DNA from: Verrucomicrobiota bacterium
GTDB lineage: Bacteria; Verrucomicrobiota; Verrucomicrobiia; Limisphaerales; J093
DNA: 64,000 nucleotides
Assembly (NCBI GenBank): GCA_027493615.1
Contig: JAOSKK010000039.1
Coordinates: forward strand, 1 to 64,000
Reading direction: 5' to 3'
Within the stretch, counting starts at the first letter, position 1; each line of letters opens with the position of its first letter. Shown here in pieces: positions 53,203 to 64,000 of the stretch. The notes under the pieces are model-generated. The model saw only the letters and a program-made list of their open reading frames with translations, did not search any database and was not told where the DNA came from. Made by a program: the position numbers and the translations under genes.

Positions 53203-53331
53203 CGGGAAGGGCGAAGGGCGAAGGGCGAAGTTGGAAGATGGAAGATGGAAGGGTTTAACGCTCAACATTCAACGCTCAACATTCAACATTCAACGCTCAA
53301 CATTCAACATCCAACGTTCAACGTTCAACGA
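53203..53331. repeat. Composite tandem tract upstream of aldo/keto reductase
   Basis: (GGGCGAA)n at 53206-53229 leads through GTTGGAAGATGGAAGATGG into (AACATTC/AACGCTC)n heptamers from ~53256 to 53331. It has the same modules as the 45873 tract, partly in reverse orientation. It begins 9 bases before the start codon of the aldo/keto reductase gene and must be part of its leader. Confidence 0.85.
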
Positions 53332-53375
53332 GGTGGGGGTGGAGCAGGGGACCTCGCGGATGGGTCTTGTGGGGA

Positions 53376-55262
53376 TCATAGAGACAGGAGGTACTCGACG
53401 AGGTCGCGGATCTGGTCGTCGTTCAAGTGCGAGGTCTTGCCGTGCTGGTCGGCGACGTTGCGGGAGGTGAGGATCTCGCGGAGCGTGGCGGCGGAGCCGT
53501 CATGGAGGTAGGGCGCGGTGCGCCAGAGCTCGATGAGCGTGGGGGGTGTCAAAGATGTCGTTGGGGCGATCCAGCGGGCCGCGCGTGCCGACGTCATAAG
53601 GTTGGAGGTCGGTGAACAGGGGCGCGGGATGGCAGGCGGCACAGTTGGCTTGATCGAAGACCGCCTTGCCACGGAGGGCGGCAGGCGAGAGTTGGCCGTC
53701 GACCAGATAGGGGCTGGGGACCGGTTCCAAGGCCTTGAGATACTCATCCATGGCCGCGGGGACGGCTTCCGGTTGGACGGTGAAGAGGATGTGACGCAGG
53801 CCGGCACGGACGGCGGTCTCGGCGGTTTCGCGAATGCCCATGCTCATAGCGGGTGGGGTGCGGTGAGCGAGCAGCATGCTCTTGTTGTTCTTCGGGTTCC
53901 CCATGCCGTCGTTGAGGAGATCCCAGTTCAGGGCGTCGACGCGGCCATCGCCGGGATGGCAGGAGGCGCAGCTCTGCCAGCCCTGGAAGCAAATCTCGGC
54001 GTCGTGGAAGTAGAACTCGCCCAACCGCACGACATCCATGGTGGGCTTGGGGCCGAGCGGAATCGACTCCCAACGGGGATACTGCGAGGCGACGTCGACC
54101 ACGGCGAGGGTGTCCGAGAAGTAGTTCGCCACGTATGCCCGGGTGCCGAGGAGTACGACGGCGCGGGGGCCGCGATCGGTGGCGGGCAGTTTGAGGCGCT
54201 GACGAAGGCCGACGAGGAAGGCGAGGTCGTTGGGGACATCGGTCTGGCTGCGGGACGCCGCGGTGTAGTCGGTGGCCTGGCCGGCCTGGGGTTCAGCCGG
54301 GAGCTTGGCGAGCTTGGCGAGCAGGTCGGGGAAGGCGATCACGCTGAGCTCATGCGTGCCGGCGTGCGTGATGGCCAAGGTGGCGCTGTCGGCGGACCAA
54401 GCGATGCCCCAAGGGTTTGCGGCACCGCTGTCCACGCTGTCGAGGAGAACGGTGTTGACGACCTCGAGGCGGTCGAGGCGGATGATCGTCTTGGCGTTGG
54501 TGTTCATCCAGCCGCGCTCGAGTTGGGTGGTGGGGAGCTGGTAACGGCCGAGGAGATGGGTCACGACCGCGTACTGGCCGTCGGGGGAGGTGCGGATGTC
54601 ATGGAGGACACCGCTGCCATTGGGGAGGGTCAACTCCTTCACCACCTCGGCGAGGGAGGTGTCGATCACGCTGACGACAGCGGCGACGTAGTCGATGTCG
54701 GCCCGGCCGTCGTGGAGGTGGTTGGCGACGAGGAGGTGCCGGCCGTCCCGGGTCAGGGCGGCGGCGATGGGTTCGCGACGCACCTTGACGCGACGGAGTT
54801 CCTGTCGGGTCTGGAGGTCGAGGAAACTGACGTCGTCATTGAAGCGGTTGCAGACGTAAAGCGTTCGGCCATCGGGGCTGAGGACGGGGGCGGTGGACGA
54901 GTGGCCGGCCGGCAGGAGGGCGGTGACGGCACCGGACGCGGTATCGAGCACGCAGACAACGCTTTGGGGGGCGGCGCAGGTGACCAGCAGGCGGCTGTCG
55001 TCGGCCGACAAGACCAAACCGAGCGGCGGGGCGGGGACGGGGATCGAGGCGGTGACAGCCCGGCTGGCGGTGTCGAAGCGCTGCACCCGGTTGCCGGTGG
55101 CACAGGCGATGAAGAGGGTGCCGCCATCCCGGGTGGCGACGAGTGCGGTGGGGGAGAGCGGGGGGATCGGCGGCCCGAACGCCGGTCAGGAAGGGTGGCG
55201 GCCACGGCCCAGGCAGCAGCGGACGTGACGAGGCGGGAGAGGGATCGGCGGAGGTTACTCAT
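53376..55262 (-). CDS. YncE-like propeller fused to di-heme cytochrome c peroxidase-like domain (frame interrupted)
   Basis: Exported protein of about 625 residues. A YncE-type propeller (VLSADDSRLLVTC, SPDGRTLYVCNRFNDDVSFL, GRHLLVANHLHDGRAD, NPWGIAWSADSATLAITHAG) is followed by two c-type heme motifs, QSCASCHPGDGR and NCAACHPAPL, in a MauG/cytochrome-peroxidase-like region ending PYLHDGSAATLREIL and IRDLVEYLLSL. Frame changes near 55175 and 53545 split the leader (MSNLRRSLSRLVTSAAAWAV) and the last ~55 residues. The second heme Cys pair and the DGSAATL motif fit a cytochrome electron-transfer protein. It may be co-transcribed with the aldo/keto reductase. Confidence 0.8.
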
Positions 55263-55431
55263 GGCCATGGACGTCGGTTCACGGTCGGATTAATTAGACT
55301 CAGGTGTTGCGTGTTCGGCCGGAGGTTAGAATGACTGCCGGTTGGGGGACAACCAGAAAGCGGGCGCGGAAAACGAAACATGCATTGGCAATCTGCAAGA
55401 GGAGGACACATAATCTGCACGTTTTACGGAT
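55263..55431. other. Divergent promoter region
   Basis: The 169 bases between the leftward YncE/cytochrome gene and the rightward DUF1549/DUF1553 gene are less GC-rich than the surroundings (GGATTAATTAGACTCAGG at ~55288; CACATAATCTGCACGTTTTACGG at 55408-55430 in part). It must hold promoters for both genes, but I cannot fix boxes with confidence. Confidence 0.4.
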
Positions 55432-58400
55432 ATGATCCTGTCAGTTCTCCAACTTCCGCGCCGGCTCGGGGCGGCGCTGGGACTGTGGCTGCTCGTCGGG
55501 GCGGGCCCGCTTGGGGCGGCCCCCGCCATCGATTTCAACCGGGACATTCGTCCTTTGCTCTCGGACAACTGCTTTGCCTGTCACGGGCCGGACACGGCCA
55601 AGGTGAAGGGTGGTCTGCGGCTGGATCTGCGCGAGGCGGCGTTGCGGCCGGCGCGGTCGCGCAAGGCGGCCATTGTCCCGGGGATCCCCAGGCCAGCGAG
55701 TTGGTGCGGCGGATCACGACGGCGGACGAAGACGACCTGATGCCGCCGCCGGAGTCGCACAAGGTGCTGACGGACGCACAACGTGGGTTGTTGCGGCGCT
55801 GGATTGCGGAGGGCGCCCACTACGAGGGGCATTGGGCGTACACGCCGCCGGTGCGGCCGGCGGTGCCGGCAGGGGGTGAACGCGGTGGACCATCTGGTGC
55901 GCGAGCGCTTGCGGGCAGAGGGCTGAGCCCGGCGTCCGAGGCGGATCGGCGCACGCTGGCGCGGCGGTTGTACTCGGACCTGGTGGGGCTGCCCCCGCGG
56001 CCGGAGGAAGTGGCGGCCTTCGAGCGGGATCCGTCGCCGGACGCGTATGCGCAACTGGTGGAGCGGTTGCTGGCTTCGCCGCATTTTGGGGAACGGATGG
56101 CGCTGGGGTGGCTGGACGTGGTGCGGTTCGCAGACACCATCGGGTACCACTCGGACAACCCGCGGAACATCTGGCCATACCGCGACTATGTGATTCGGGC
56201 GTTCAACACGAACATGCCCTTCGACCAGTTCACGCGCGAGCAACTGGCGGGGGACCTCCTGCCGGGGACGGCGCTGGAACCGAGGGTGGCGTCGGGTTTC
56301 AACCGGCTGCTGTTGACGACCGAGGAGGGGGGCGCACAGCCGAAGGACTACGAGGCGCGTTACCTGACGGACCGGGTGCGGGCGGTGGGCGCCGTGTGGC
56401 TGGGGCAGACGGTCGGTTGTGCGCAGTGCCACGACCACAAGTTCGACCCAATCACGATGCGGGACTTCTACTCCTTGGGGGCGTTCTTTGCGGACATCAA
56501 GGAGCCGATCATCGGGCGACGCGAGGAAGGATTGCTGGTGCCGGACGCGGAGCAGGCGCGGGAGCTCGAGCGACTGACCGCGGCGGTGACGCAACTCGAG
56601 CAACGGTTTGCCGGGCCCCATCCGGAGCTGGCGGAGGCTTTTGCGGCGTGGGAACGGAGGCAGCGTGAGGCGCTGGAAGGGGACGCGCGGTGGAAGCCGT
56701 TGGCGCCCATCGAGGCGGTTTCCGCGGGAGGTGCCACGCTGACGGTGCGGGACGATGCATCGGTGTTGGCCAGCGGCGCGGCACCCGACAAGGACACCTA
56801 CACGCTGCGATACCGGACTGAGTTGGCGGGCGTGGTGGGGTTGCGGCTTGAGGCCCTGCCCGACGACGCGCTGCCGGCGAAGGGCCCGGGACGGGCCGGC
56901 AACGGCAATTTCGTGCTGGGCGAGGTGTTGGCGCGGGTGGAACGGGAGGGCGATGAGCCGCGACGCCTGCGGTTCAAATCGGCGCTGGCAACGCATGAGC
57001 AGACCAGTCATGCGGAGGCGAACCCGTACAAGCGGTGGCCGGCGGTGGCGGTCATCGACGACGACGTGCACGGCGAGAACACAGGGTGGGCGGTGCTGCC
57101 GCAGGCCGGACAACGGCACCAATTGCTGCTGGAGTTCGAGTCGCCGCTGGATCTGAGGGCCGGGGACACACTGGTGCTTGAGTTGCGTCAGCACCACGGA
57201 CATGGCCAGCACACGCTGGGGTGTTTCCGGCTGGGCCTGACGGCGGAGCCGGGGGCGGTGAACTCGCCGACCGCACTGCCGCCACCGCCCGCGATCGCGA
57301 AGCTCCTGCGGGCGACGGATCCGGAGGGCGACGCGGCCCGGCGGGACGAGTTGTGGACGCACTTCAAGACGGTGACACCCGAGCTGGGACCGTTGCGAGA
57401 CGCGCTCGCGGCGGCGCGGAAGGCGCAGACCGATTTCGAGGCGACCGTGCCGCGGTCGCTGGTGACGGAGCGGCTCGAAACGCCGCGACTGGTGCGGATC
57501 CTGCCGCGCGGCAACTTCCTCGACGAAAGCGGCGAGCTGGTCGAGCCCGCCTTGCCGGCCTATCTGGTGGCGGAGGGTGGGCGCGACGGGGCGCGGCGCC
57601 TGACGCGACTGGATCTGGCGAACTGGCTCGTGTCGCGGGAACATCCGTTGACAGCGCGGGTGGTGATGAACCGGCTGTGGCGGCAGTTCTTCGGGACGGG
57701 GCTATCCAAGGTGATGGATGACTTCGGGGCGCAGGGCGAGCCGCCGCGGAATCCCGCGTTGCTCGACTGGCTGGCGGTGGAGTTCATGGACAGCGGCTGG
57801 GACGTTCGGCACATGGTGCGGCTGATGGTGCTCAGCGAGACGTACCGGCAGGCGTCCGCGGTGCCGCGCGACCTGCTCGCGCGGGATCCGGAGAATCGCG
57901 AGTTCGCCCGGCAGGGGCGATGGCGGATCGAAGCGGAGCTGGTGCGGGATGCGGCCTTGTCTTTTGCCGGGCTGCTCGCACCCGCGATCGGCGGTCCCAG
58001 CGTGCGGCCCTATCAGCCGGAGGGTTATTGGGAGAACCTGAACTTCCCGCCACGCACCTACGAGGCGAGTCCGGCGCCCGAGCAGTATCGCCGGGGGCTG
58101 TACGTGTGGTGGCAGCGATCCTTTCTGCACCCGAGCTTGTTGGCCTTTGACGCGCCCAGCCGGGAGGAATGCGCGGCGGAACGGAACCGGTCGAACATTC
58201 CCCAGCAGGCGCTGGTGCTGCTGAACGACCCGACCTACGTCGAAGCGGCGCGTGCGTTGGCGGCCCGGATCCTGCGAGAAGGGGGCGACGATGACGGGGC
58301 GCGCCTGCGGTGGGCAGGACGACAGGTGTTGGCCCGCGAGCTGGGGGCGGAGGAACTCCCGGTGCTGCAAGCGCTGCTGGACAAGCATCGGGCCGAGTAC

Positions 58401-58544
58401 CAAGCAGCGCCGGAAAACGCCGAGGCCCTTCTGGCGGTGGGGTTGGCCCCGCGACCTTCGGATTGGGCGGCGCCGGAACTGGCCGCCTGGACCAACCTGG
58501 CCCGTGTGTTGTTGAGCCTGCACGAAACGATCACCCGTTCCTGA
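55432..58544 (+). CDS. DUF1549/DUF1553 protein with N-terminal cytochrome c (PSCyt1) domain (frame interrupted at N-terminus)
   Basis: About 1037 residues. It starts [20 protein letters not shown], a signal peptide, then [24 protein letters not shown] with a heme motif. DUF1549 follows ([39 protein letters not shown]), then CAQCH, a jelly-roll insert ([20 protein letters not shown]) and DUF1553 ([40 protein letters not shown]). One more G in 55680-55683 restores [12 protein letters not shown]. Two further compensating changes near 55870 and 55920 hide [16 protein letters not shown]. The stop is three bases before the DUF1501 gene. Confidence 0.88.
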
Positions 58545-58547
58545 ATC

Positions 58548-59995
58548 ATGACGACGCCTCCGGAAGTCCGCCAACTGCTGGCTCAACGCCAGACCCGCCG
58601 GGTGTTCCTCGGCCGCAGCGCGCAAGGGTTGGGTGCGCTGGCGCTGGCCACGCTGATCAACCCGGGCCTGTCGCGGGCGGCCACCGCGAAGGCGGACCGT
58701 TGGACGGGCGTGGTGCACCCGTTCCACTACCCGCCCAAGGCCAAGCGGGTGATCTGGCTGACCATGGCGGGGGGGCCGTCACATCTCGAGACGTTTGACC
58801 CCAAGCCGAAGCTGGCGGAGATGCACGGGCAGCCAATGCCCGAGTCCTTCACGGCGGGTCGGCAAATCGCGCAGTTGCAGGGGCAGAAGCTGTTATGCTT
58901 CGCGCCGCAGTTCAAGTTCCAGCGCTTCGGCCAGGGGGCGTGGAGATCTGCGAGCTGTTCCCGCACATCGGCTCGGTGGTGGATGAGTTGTGTCTGATCC
59001 GGTCGATGACGACCGAGGCGATCAATCACGATCCGGCGCACATGTTCATGAACACGGGGTCGCAGATCGCGGGCCGGCCGAGCATGGGCTCGTGGCTGGT
59101 GTATGGGCTGGGGTCGGAAGCGGAGAACCTGCCGGGGTTTGTGGTGCTTACGTCGTTGGGACGCGGCGGTCAGAACCAGCCCATCGCGGCGCGGCAGTGG
59201 GCGGCGGGCTTTCTGCCCAGCCGTTTTCAGGGGGTGCACTTGCGGGGCAAGGGCGATCCGGTGCTCTATCTCGGCACGCCGCCGGGGGTGACGCGGAGCC
59301 AGCAACGGGATGTGGTGTCGGCGGTCAACCAGCTCAACCAGCACCACGACACGATCGTGGATGACCCGGAGATTGCGACGCGGATTGTGCAGTACGAGAT
59401 GGCGTTTCAGATGCAGGCCAGCGTGCCGGAGCTGATGGATCTCTCCCGGGAACCGGCGACGATGCTGGAGCATTACGGGTGTCAGCCGGGGGACGGGTCC
59501 TTCGCCTCGAACTGTCTGTTGGCGCGCCGGCTGGCCGAGCGGGGCGTGCGGTTCATCCAGCTTTATCACAAGGACTGGGACCACCACGGCGCGGTGAAGC
59601 AGGGGATCGAGTTCAAGGCCGAGGAGATTGACCGGGCCTGCATGGCGCTGATCACCGACCTGAAGCAACGGGACATGCTGCGGGACACGCTGGTGGTGTG
59701 GGCCGGTGAGTTCGGGCGCACGCCGATGAGCCAGGGCGGCGATGGGCGGGACCATCACAACGCGGGATTCAGCATCTGGCTGGCGGGCGGTGGGATCCGG
59801 CCGGGGATGGTGTATGGCGCGACCGACGACCTGGGCTACAACGCCGTGGAGGATCCGATGGACGTGCACGATCTGCACGCGACGCTCCTGCGCGCCCTGG
59901 GGATCGAGCACACGCGGCTGAGCGTGAAGTTCCAGGGGCTGGACGCGCGGCTTACCGGCATCGCCGGCCGGGTGGTCAAGGACCTGCTGGTTTGA
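58548..59995 (+). CDS. DUF1501 (sulfatase-like fold) secreted protein (frame interrupted)
   Basis: About 482 residues. A leader with RRVFLGRSAQGLGALALATL precedes the DUF1501 fold: VIWLTMAGGPSHLETFDPKP, ICELFPHIGSVVDELCLIRS, MGSWLVYGLGSEAENLPGF, VVWAGEFGRTPMSQGGDGRDHH and FSIWLAGGGIRPGMVYGATD. Adding one G at 58936-58939 joins the halves (GQGGVEICELFPH). It follows the DUF1549/1553 gene by three bases, the second such pair in the window. Its 3' end overlaps the convergent thioesterase by 20 bases. Confidence 0.88.
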
Positions 59996-60452
59996 GCAGG
60001 CGGCGGATGTCGCCAACGAAATCGTCCAGCATGCCTTCCACCGTCTCGTGCGGGATGGGGATGTATTTGCCGGTGGCGGTGGCGAGCACTTGACCGGAGG
60101 CATCGCGCAGTTCGGCCCGGGCGAGGAGGAGACGGCCGCGGCGGTTTTCGGTGAGCACCCCGGACAGGCGCAGGTCGCTGCCGGGCCGGACGGGCTGCCG
60201 GAAGCGGACGGTGAGTTCGGCGCAATAGGCGAACTGGTGCGCGGCGACGCCGCACGCCCAGACCATGGCCTCGTCAAGGACGGTCGACACCAGGCCGCCG
60301 TGGACGGTGTTGGCGAAGCCGATGTGCTCTGGCCGGGGCCGGAAGGGGGCGGTGACTTCGCGGCCGTCGGTTTCGAAATCGAGATTCAGGCCGATGGGAT
60401 TGGCCTGGCCACAGACAAAGCACGAGCGGGTGCGCGGGAGGTGCTGGCGCAT
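59976..60452 (-). CDS. PaaI-like hotdog-fold acyl-CoA thioesterase
   Basis: 158 residues, intact. A single hotdog domain with the 4HBT signature NTVHGGLVSTVLDEAMVWA, which holds the active-site HGG and helix, and beta strands AELTVRFRQPVRPGSDLRLSG (in part) and ATGKYIPIP. The N-terminal CFVCGQANPIGLNLDFE is typical of a subgroup of PaaI-family enzymes. It hydrolyses an acyl-CoA thioester in the cytoplasm; the acyl group is unknown. It is convergent with the DUF1501 gene and shares no operon. Confidence 0.87.
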   Translation of the reverse strand: MRQHLPRTRSCFVCGQANPIGLNLDFETDGREVTAPFRPRPEHIGFANTVHGGLVSTVLDEAMVWACGVAAHQFAYCAELTVRFRQPVRPGSDLRLSGVLTENRRGRLLLARAELRDASGQVLATATGKYIPIPHETVEGMLDDFVGDIRRLLKPAGP

Positions 60453-60544
60453 GGCGGGGAGGGTAGGTTTTTCGGCTTCGTGTCGCGAGCAATTCTTGTG
60501 GGGTCGGGCTCAATAAACGTTGTCGCTCGGGCGTCTAAGCGGCC

Positions 60545-63072
60545 GTGGATTCCGCGGTGACAACCTCCGCGCGCGTGCGGGTGGATGGCAAAGGCTTCCG
60601 GGTGGGGGTCCACAAGTTCCATGTGCGCGGGGTCGCCTACGGGCCGTTTGCACCGAACGGGGAAGGCGAGCTGTTTGCGTCGCCGGACGCCACGCTGCGG
60701 GACCTGACCCTGATCCGTGGCTTGGGGGCGAATGTGGTGCGGATCTACACCGTGCCGCCGGCCTGGTTTCTGGACCTGGCGCAGGCGCATGATCTGCGGG
60801 TGCTGATCGATGTGCCGTGGAACAAGCACGGGTGCTTCCTGGAGTCGGTGGCGGCGCGGCTGCGGCTGCGGGACCGGTTCCGGCAGGTGGCGCGGGACGT
60901 GGCAAAGCATCCGGCGACGCTGGCGATCAGCGTGGTCAATGAACTGCCGCCGGACATGGTGCGCTGGAGCGGCGTGCGGGCGGTGGAGTTGTTCCTGGAC
61001 GAGCTGGCGGACGTGGTGCGGCAGGAAGCACCGGAGTGTCTGTGTACGTTTGGGAACTATCCGCGCACAGAATACCTGCGGCCGCGGGGGCTGGATTTTG
61101 CGTGCTTCAACCTGTACCTGCATGATCCGCGGGCGCTGCGTCAGTACCTGGCGCGCCTGCAAACCCTGACGGGGGAGAGGCCGCTGGTGTTGGGCGAGTT
61201 CGGGATGGACGCGTTGCGCGAGGGCGAGGCGCGGCAGGCGGCATTGCTGGGCTGGACGATCGAGCAGGCGTCCCGGGCGGGGCTGGCGGGGATGATTGCT
61301 TATAGCTTCACCGACGAGTGGTTCAAGGACGGCTGTCACATCGACGACTGGCAATTCGGCCTGACGACGCGCGAGCGCCGCCCGCGGCCGGCGTTCGAGG
61401 TGGTGCAGCGGGCGTACCGGACCGCCCCCTACTTCCCGCCGCGTCGTGAGCCTCTCGTGTCGGTGGTGGTGGCCTCCTACAACGGAGCACGCAGTGTGGG
61501 GGCGTGCCTCGACTCGCTGACGCGGCTCCGCTATCCGGCCTACGAGATCCTCCTGGTGGATGACGGGTCCACCGATGAGACCTCGGCCATCGCCGCCCAG
61601 TGTCCGGCCGTGCGGCGGCTGCGGCACGAACGCAACCTCGGCCTCTCGGCGTCGCGCAACACCGGGATCGCCGCGGCGCGGGGTGAGATTGTGGCCTTCA
61701 CGGACGACGATTGTCGGGTGGACGAGGACTGGCTGCACTACCTCGTGGCCGAGTTGACGGAGCAGGATTGGGTCGGGGTGGGAGGGCACAACCTGGCGCC
61801 GGCGGACGACTCGGCGGTGGCGGCGGCGGTGTGGGTGTCGCCGGGCGGGCCGGCGCATGTCCTGCTGACCGACCGGGAGGCCGAGCACCTGCCGGGGTGC
61901 AACATGGCGTTCTGGAAGTGGGCGCTGGTCGAGGTGGGTTGCTTTGATCCCGTGTTTCAGCGGGCGGGCGACGATGTGGACCTGTGCTGGCGACTGCAGC
62001 AGTGCGGCTATCGGCTGGGCTTCTCAGCCGCCGGTTTTGTCTGGCACGCCCGGCGGTCGACGGTGCGGGGGTACCTCAAGCAGCAGCACGGGTACGGGGA
62101 GGCGGAGGCGCTGCTGGCAGCCAAGCACCCCGAGTACTTCAATCTGCTGGGTGGCAGCTTGTGGCGCGGGCGCATCTACGCCACCCCGCCCACGGCGCTG
62201 CCGACGCGCCGGCCGCTGATTTACCACGGCAGGTTCGGGGCTGGCTGGTTTCAGAGCCTCTACGTGACAGGGCCTTCGACGCTGCTGAGCGGGGCGACGA
62301 GTCTCGAGTATCACGTGTTGGTGACGGTACCTCTGTGGGTGTTGAGCGCGGCGTTCGGGTGGTTGCTGCCGCTGGCCGTGGTCAGCGTGCTGGTATCGCT
62401 GGGGGTTTGTGCGGCGGCGGCGGCCCAGGCGGAGTTGCCGCGGCGGAAGGAACGCGGGTGGTCGCGGCCGCTTGTCGGCTTGCTCTTTGCCTTGCAGCCT
62501 CTGGTGCGGGGCTGGGCGCGGTACCAGGGGCGGCTGTTCCCACCGCGGGTTTCCTTGGCGCGGCACGAGACGCTGCACTCGCTGAGCCGCCAACAGGCAC
62601 AGGTCGCGCCGCGCGAGCTGCAGTTCGCCGAGCCAGCGACAGCGGGGCGTGAGGATTTCCTCCGGGCGGTCCTGGAGCGGTTGGCGCGGGAGGGTTGGCC
62701 TCACCGGGCGGACGCCGGATGGGGGAATGGGACCTGGAGATCTACGGCAGTCGTTGGAGCAAGCTGCGCCTCGTGACGGTGACTGAACACACCGACGAGA
62801 GTCAACAGCGGCTGCGGTGTCGGCTCGCCACGTGCTGGACCCTGCCGGCGAAGCTGGGGTTTTGGGTGCTGACGGGGGCGGGGCTGGTGACGACGGCGGC
62901 GCTGGGCGGGCAGGGATGGTGGGCGCTGGTGCCGTTGGCGGTGCCGGCGGGGGTGGCCTGGAGGTTTGCGCGGGACCAGCGGAACGTGCGCCGGGTGCTG
63001 GCGGTGGTGCTGGAGGAGGTCGCGGAGTCCCTGGGAATTCGGCGCTTGCGTCAGGGCGCAGCGCCCGGTTGA
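60545..63072 (+). CDS. Glycoside hydrolase (GH-A TIM barrel) fused to family 2 glycosyltransferase (frame interrupted near C-terminus)
   Basis: About 842 residues. Residues ~1-290 form a TIM barrel of clan GH-A: VHKFHVRGVAYGPFAP, VVRIYTVPPAWFL, acid/base Glu in ISVVNELPPDM, nucleophile Glu in LVLGEFGMDA. Residues ~305-560 are a GT2 domain: VSVVVASYNGARSVGACLDS, LLVDDGSTDETS, FTDDDCRVDEDW, EHLPGCNMAFWKW. Two membrane helices follow (VTVPLWVLSAAFGWLLPLAV; CWTLPAKLGFWVLTGAGLVT), the second after a frame change near 62705. Starts at a GTG. Such a fusion suggests an enzyme that builds and trims or transfers a polysaccharide at the membrane; the sugar is not known. Confidence 0.8.
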
Positions 63073-63081
63073 TTTTGCGAC

Positions 63082-64000
63082 GTGACGGGACTGACGTGGA
63101 AAGAGCGGATGGGGGAGCGGTTGGCGGAGTATCCGTTGTTGCGGACGATGCTGCTCAACCCGTGGTTTGCCCTGGCGCTGTCGGGGGTGGTGCTGACGGG
63201 GCTGGCGATATTGATCTGCCTGCCGAAGGTGTGGACCTCGAGTCCGGAGGGGTTTCGGCCGGTGTTCAAGGTGAGCTTGCTGGATCTGATGCAAGCGCGG
63301 GCGTTGCGGGCGTCGGCCGAGCGGAAGGCGGCGCAAGGGGATCATGTGGGTGCGGCGATCGCGTGGCAGTCGGCGGTGGCGAACAACCCCGGGAACCTGG
63401 AGCTCTACCGGGGGGCGCTGCGGCATCTGGGGGCAGCGCCGGAGCTGCCCATGCGGGTGGCGGGTCGGACGCTGGCGGGGGCGAACTGGTTGCTGCGTCT
63501 GGGGGCACCAACCGGGTGGACTTCGAGATCCTGGCGGGGGCATTCAGCCGGTACGGCATGTCGGAGGAGGTGTACGGTCTTCTGCGGCCGATGGCGGACG
63601 ACCTTTCGCCGGAGCTGCAGGGCGCCTACCTCAAGGCTCTCTTCGCCGTGGGCGGATATGAGGATTTCGGGGCGCGCTGGGAGGCGATGCGGGATCAGTT
63701 GCCGGACGATCCGACGCTGGCGTTGCATCGGACGGCCTACCTGGCGGGGTGGGGGCCGGTGGGCGAGGCGGAGGCGAACCTGCGCGCCTTGATGGCGGCG
63801 ATGGAGGATGTGCACCTGGGGCCCTTGGCGTGTCGGCTGGTGATGGCGGTCAGCCGGCAGCGTCTGGAGCCGGACCGGTTCGCGGAGGCGCTGCAGCGGC
63901 AACAGGAGCGCGCGATGGACCTGGTGGTGGACCACACGCAGTTCTGGCACCTGCTGGTGGTGACGGGACGGAAGGCGGAGGCCCAGCGGCTGGCCAGGGC
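63082..64000 (+). CDS. Membrane-anchored helical-repeat protein, 3' truncated by window end
   Basis: Starts at a GTG ten bases after the preceding stop and continues past the window. It has an N-terminal membrane helix (FALALSGVVLTGLAILICLP) and helix-pair text that looks TPR-like: AERKAAQGDHVGAAIAWQSAVANN (in part), SEEVYGLLRPMADDLSPELQ, EALQRQQERAMDLVV. The frame changes near 63505 at a G-run. It is likely co-transcribed with the GH-GT2 fusion and could be a scaffold for the same glycan machinery. No enzyme motif is seen. Confidence 0.6.

Noticed and set aside
53203-53331. Tandem heptamers as a CRISPR or origin iteron array
   Set aside because: Units are contiguous with no spacers, there is no dnaA/rep gene, and the same modules occur inside a coding gene at 45873.

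Overview
The window is GC-rich bacterial DNA, most likely from a member of the Verrucomicrobiota (Pedosphaera/Limisphaera-like lineage). This is inferred from content: two DUF1549/DUF1553 plus DUF1501 (planctomycete-type cytochrome) gene pairs, Tat-exported oxidoreductases, PQQ-type propellers, a DUF1080 protein, a 3-keto-sugar style isomerase, a pseudopilin-like protein with the KAKSRAQ...NNLKQIALG signature, a decayed DEDGLPDDWE-type protein tail, and several dispersed hairpin repeats. No rRNA is present, and one tRNA (Ala-GGC) is.

Layout. 0.3-4.3 kb: NarL-type response regulator and a Reg_prop/Y_Y_Y sensor kinase. 4.6-6.1 kb: araA. 6.5-8.8 kb: small operon with signal peptidase I and a DUF4159 protein. 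9-13.3 kb: two secreted glycoside-hydrolase-like proteins. 13.5-19 kb: leftward operon DUF1501, DUF1549/DUF1553, PQQ propeller with overlapping stop/start codons. 19.3-27 kb: double metallo-beta-lactamase protein, DUF3352-like/pseudopilin protein, large GH2 enzyme. 27.4-32.6 kb: tRNA-Ala, methyltransferase, nucleoside-type MFS permease, URO-D family protein coupled to an FGGY kinase. 32.9-36.2 kb: a three-gene set resembling a bacterial sphingolipid pathway (serine palmitoyltransferase-like, ceramide-reductase-like, PAP2/inositol-phosphorylceramide-synthase-like). 36.2-41.2 kb: DUF1080, small HTH regulator, PspC protein and a leftward sugar-oxidation-like operon. 41.2-44.6 kb: a poly-G tract followed by two tandem, diverged IS110 elements whose 5' noncoding regions are conserved. 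44.9-52.2 kb: two long HzsA-like multi-heme proteins, one fused to a formylglycine-generating-enzyme-like domain. 52.2-60 kb: aldo/keto reductase, YncE/cytochrome protein, second DUF1549/DUF1501 operon, thioesterase. 60.5-64 kb: a glycoside-hydrolase/glycosyltransferase-2 fusion and the start of a membrane-anchored repeat protein.

The lifestyle suggested is a polysaccharide degrader that exports many large heme and sugar-active proteins. Many genes are split by single-base frame changes. At eight sites the change can be placed at a run of 4-6 G or C whose one-base correction restores the expected protein, and two longer runs are also implicated. These are best read as assembly/sequencing errors rather than real pseudogenes, so I report each such gene as one CDS and note where the frame changes. 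Dispersed hairpins and tandem tracts lie between genes and, unusually, inside two long genes.
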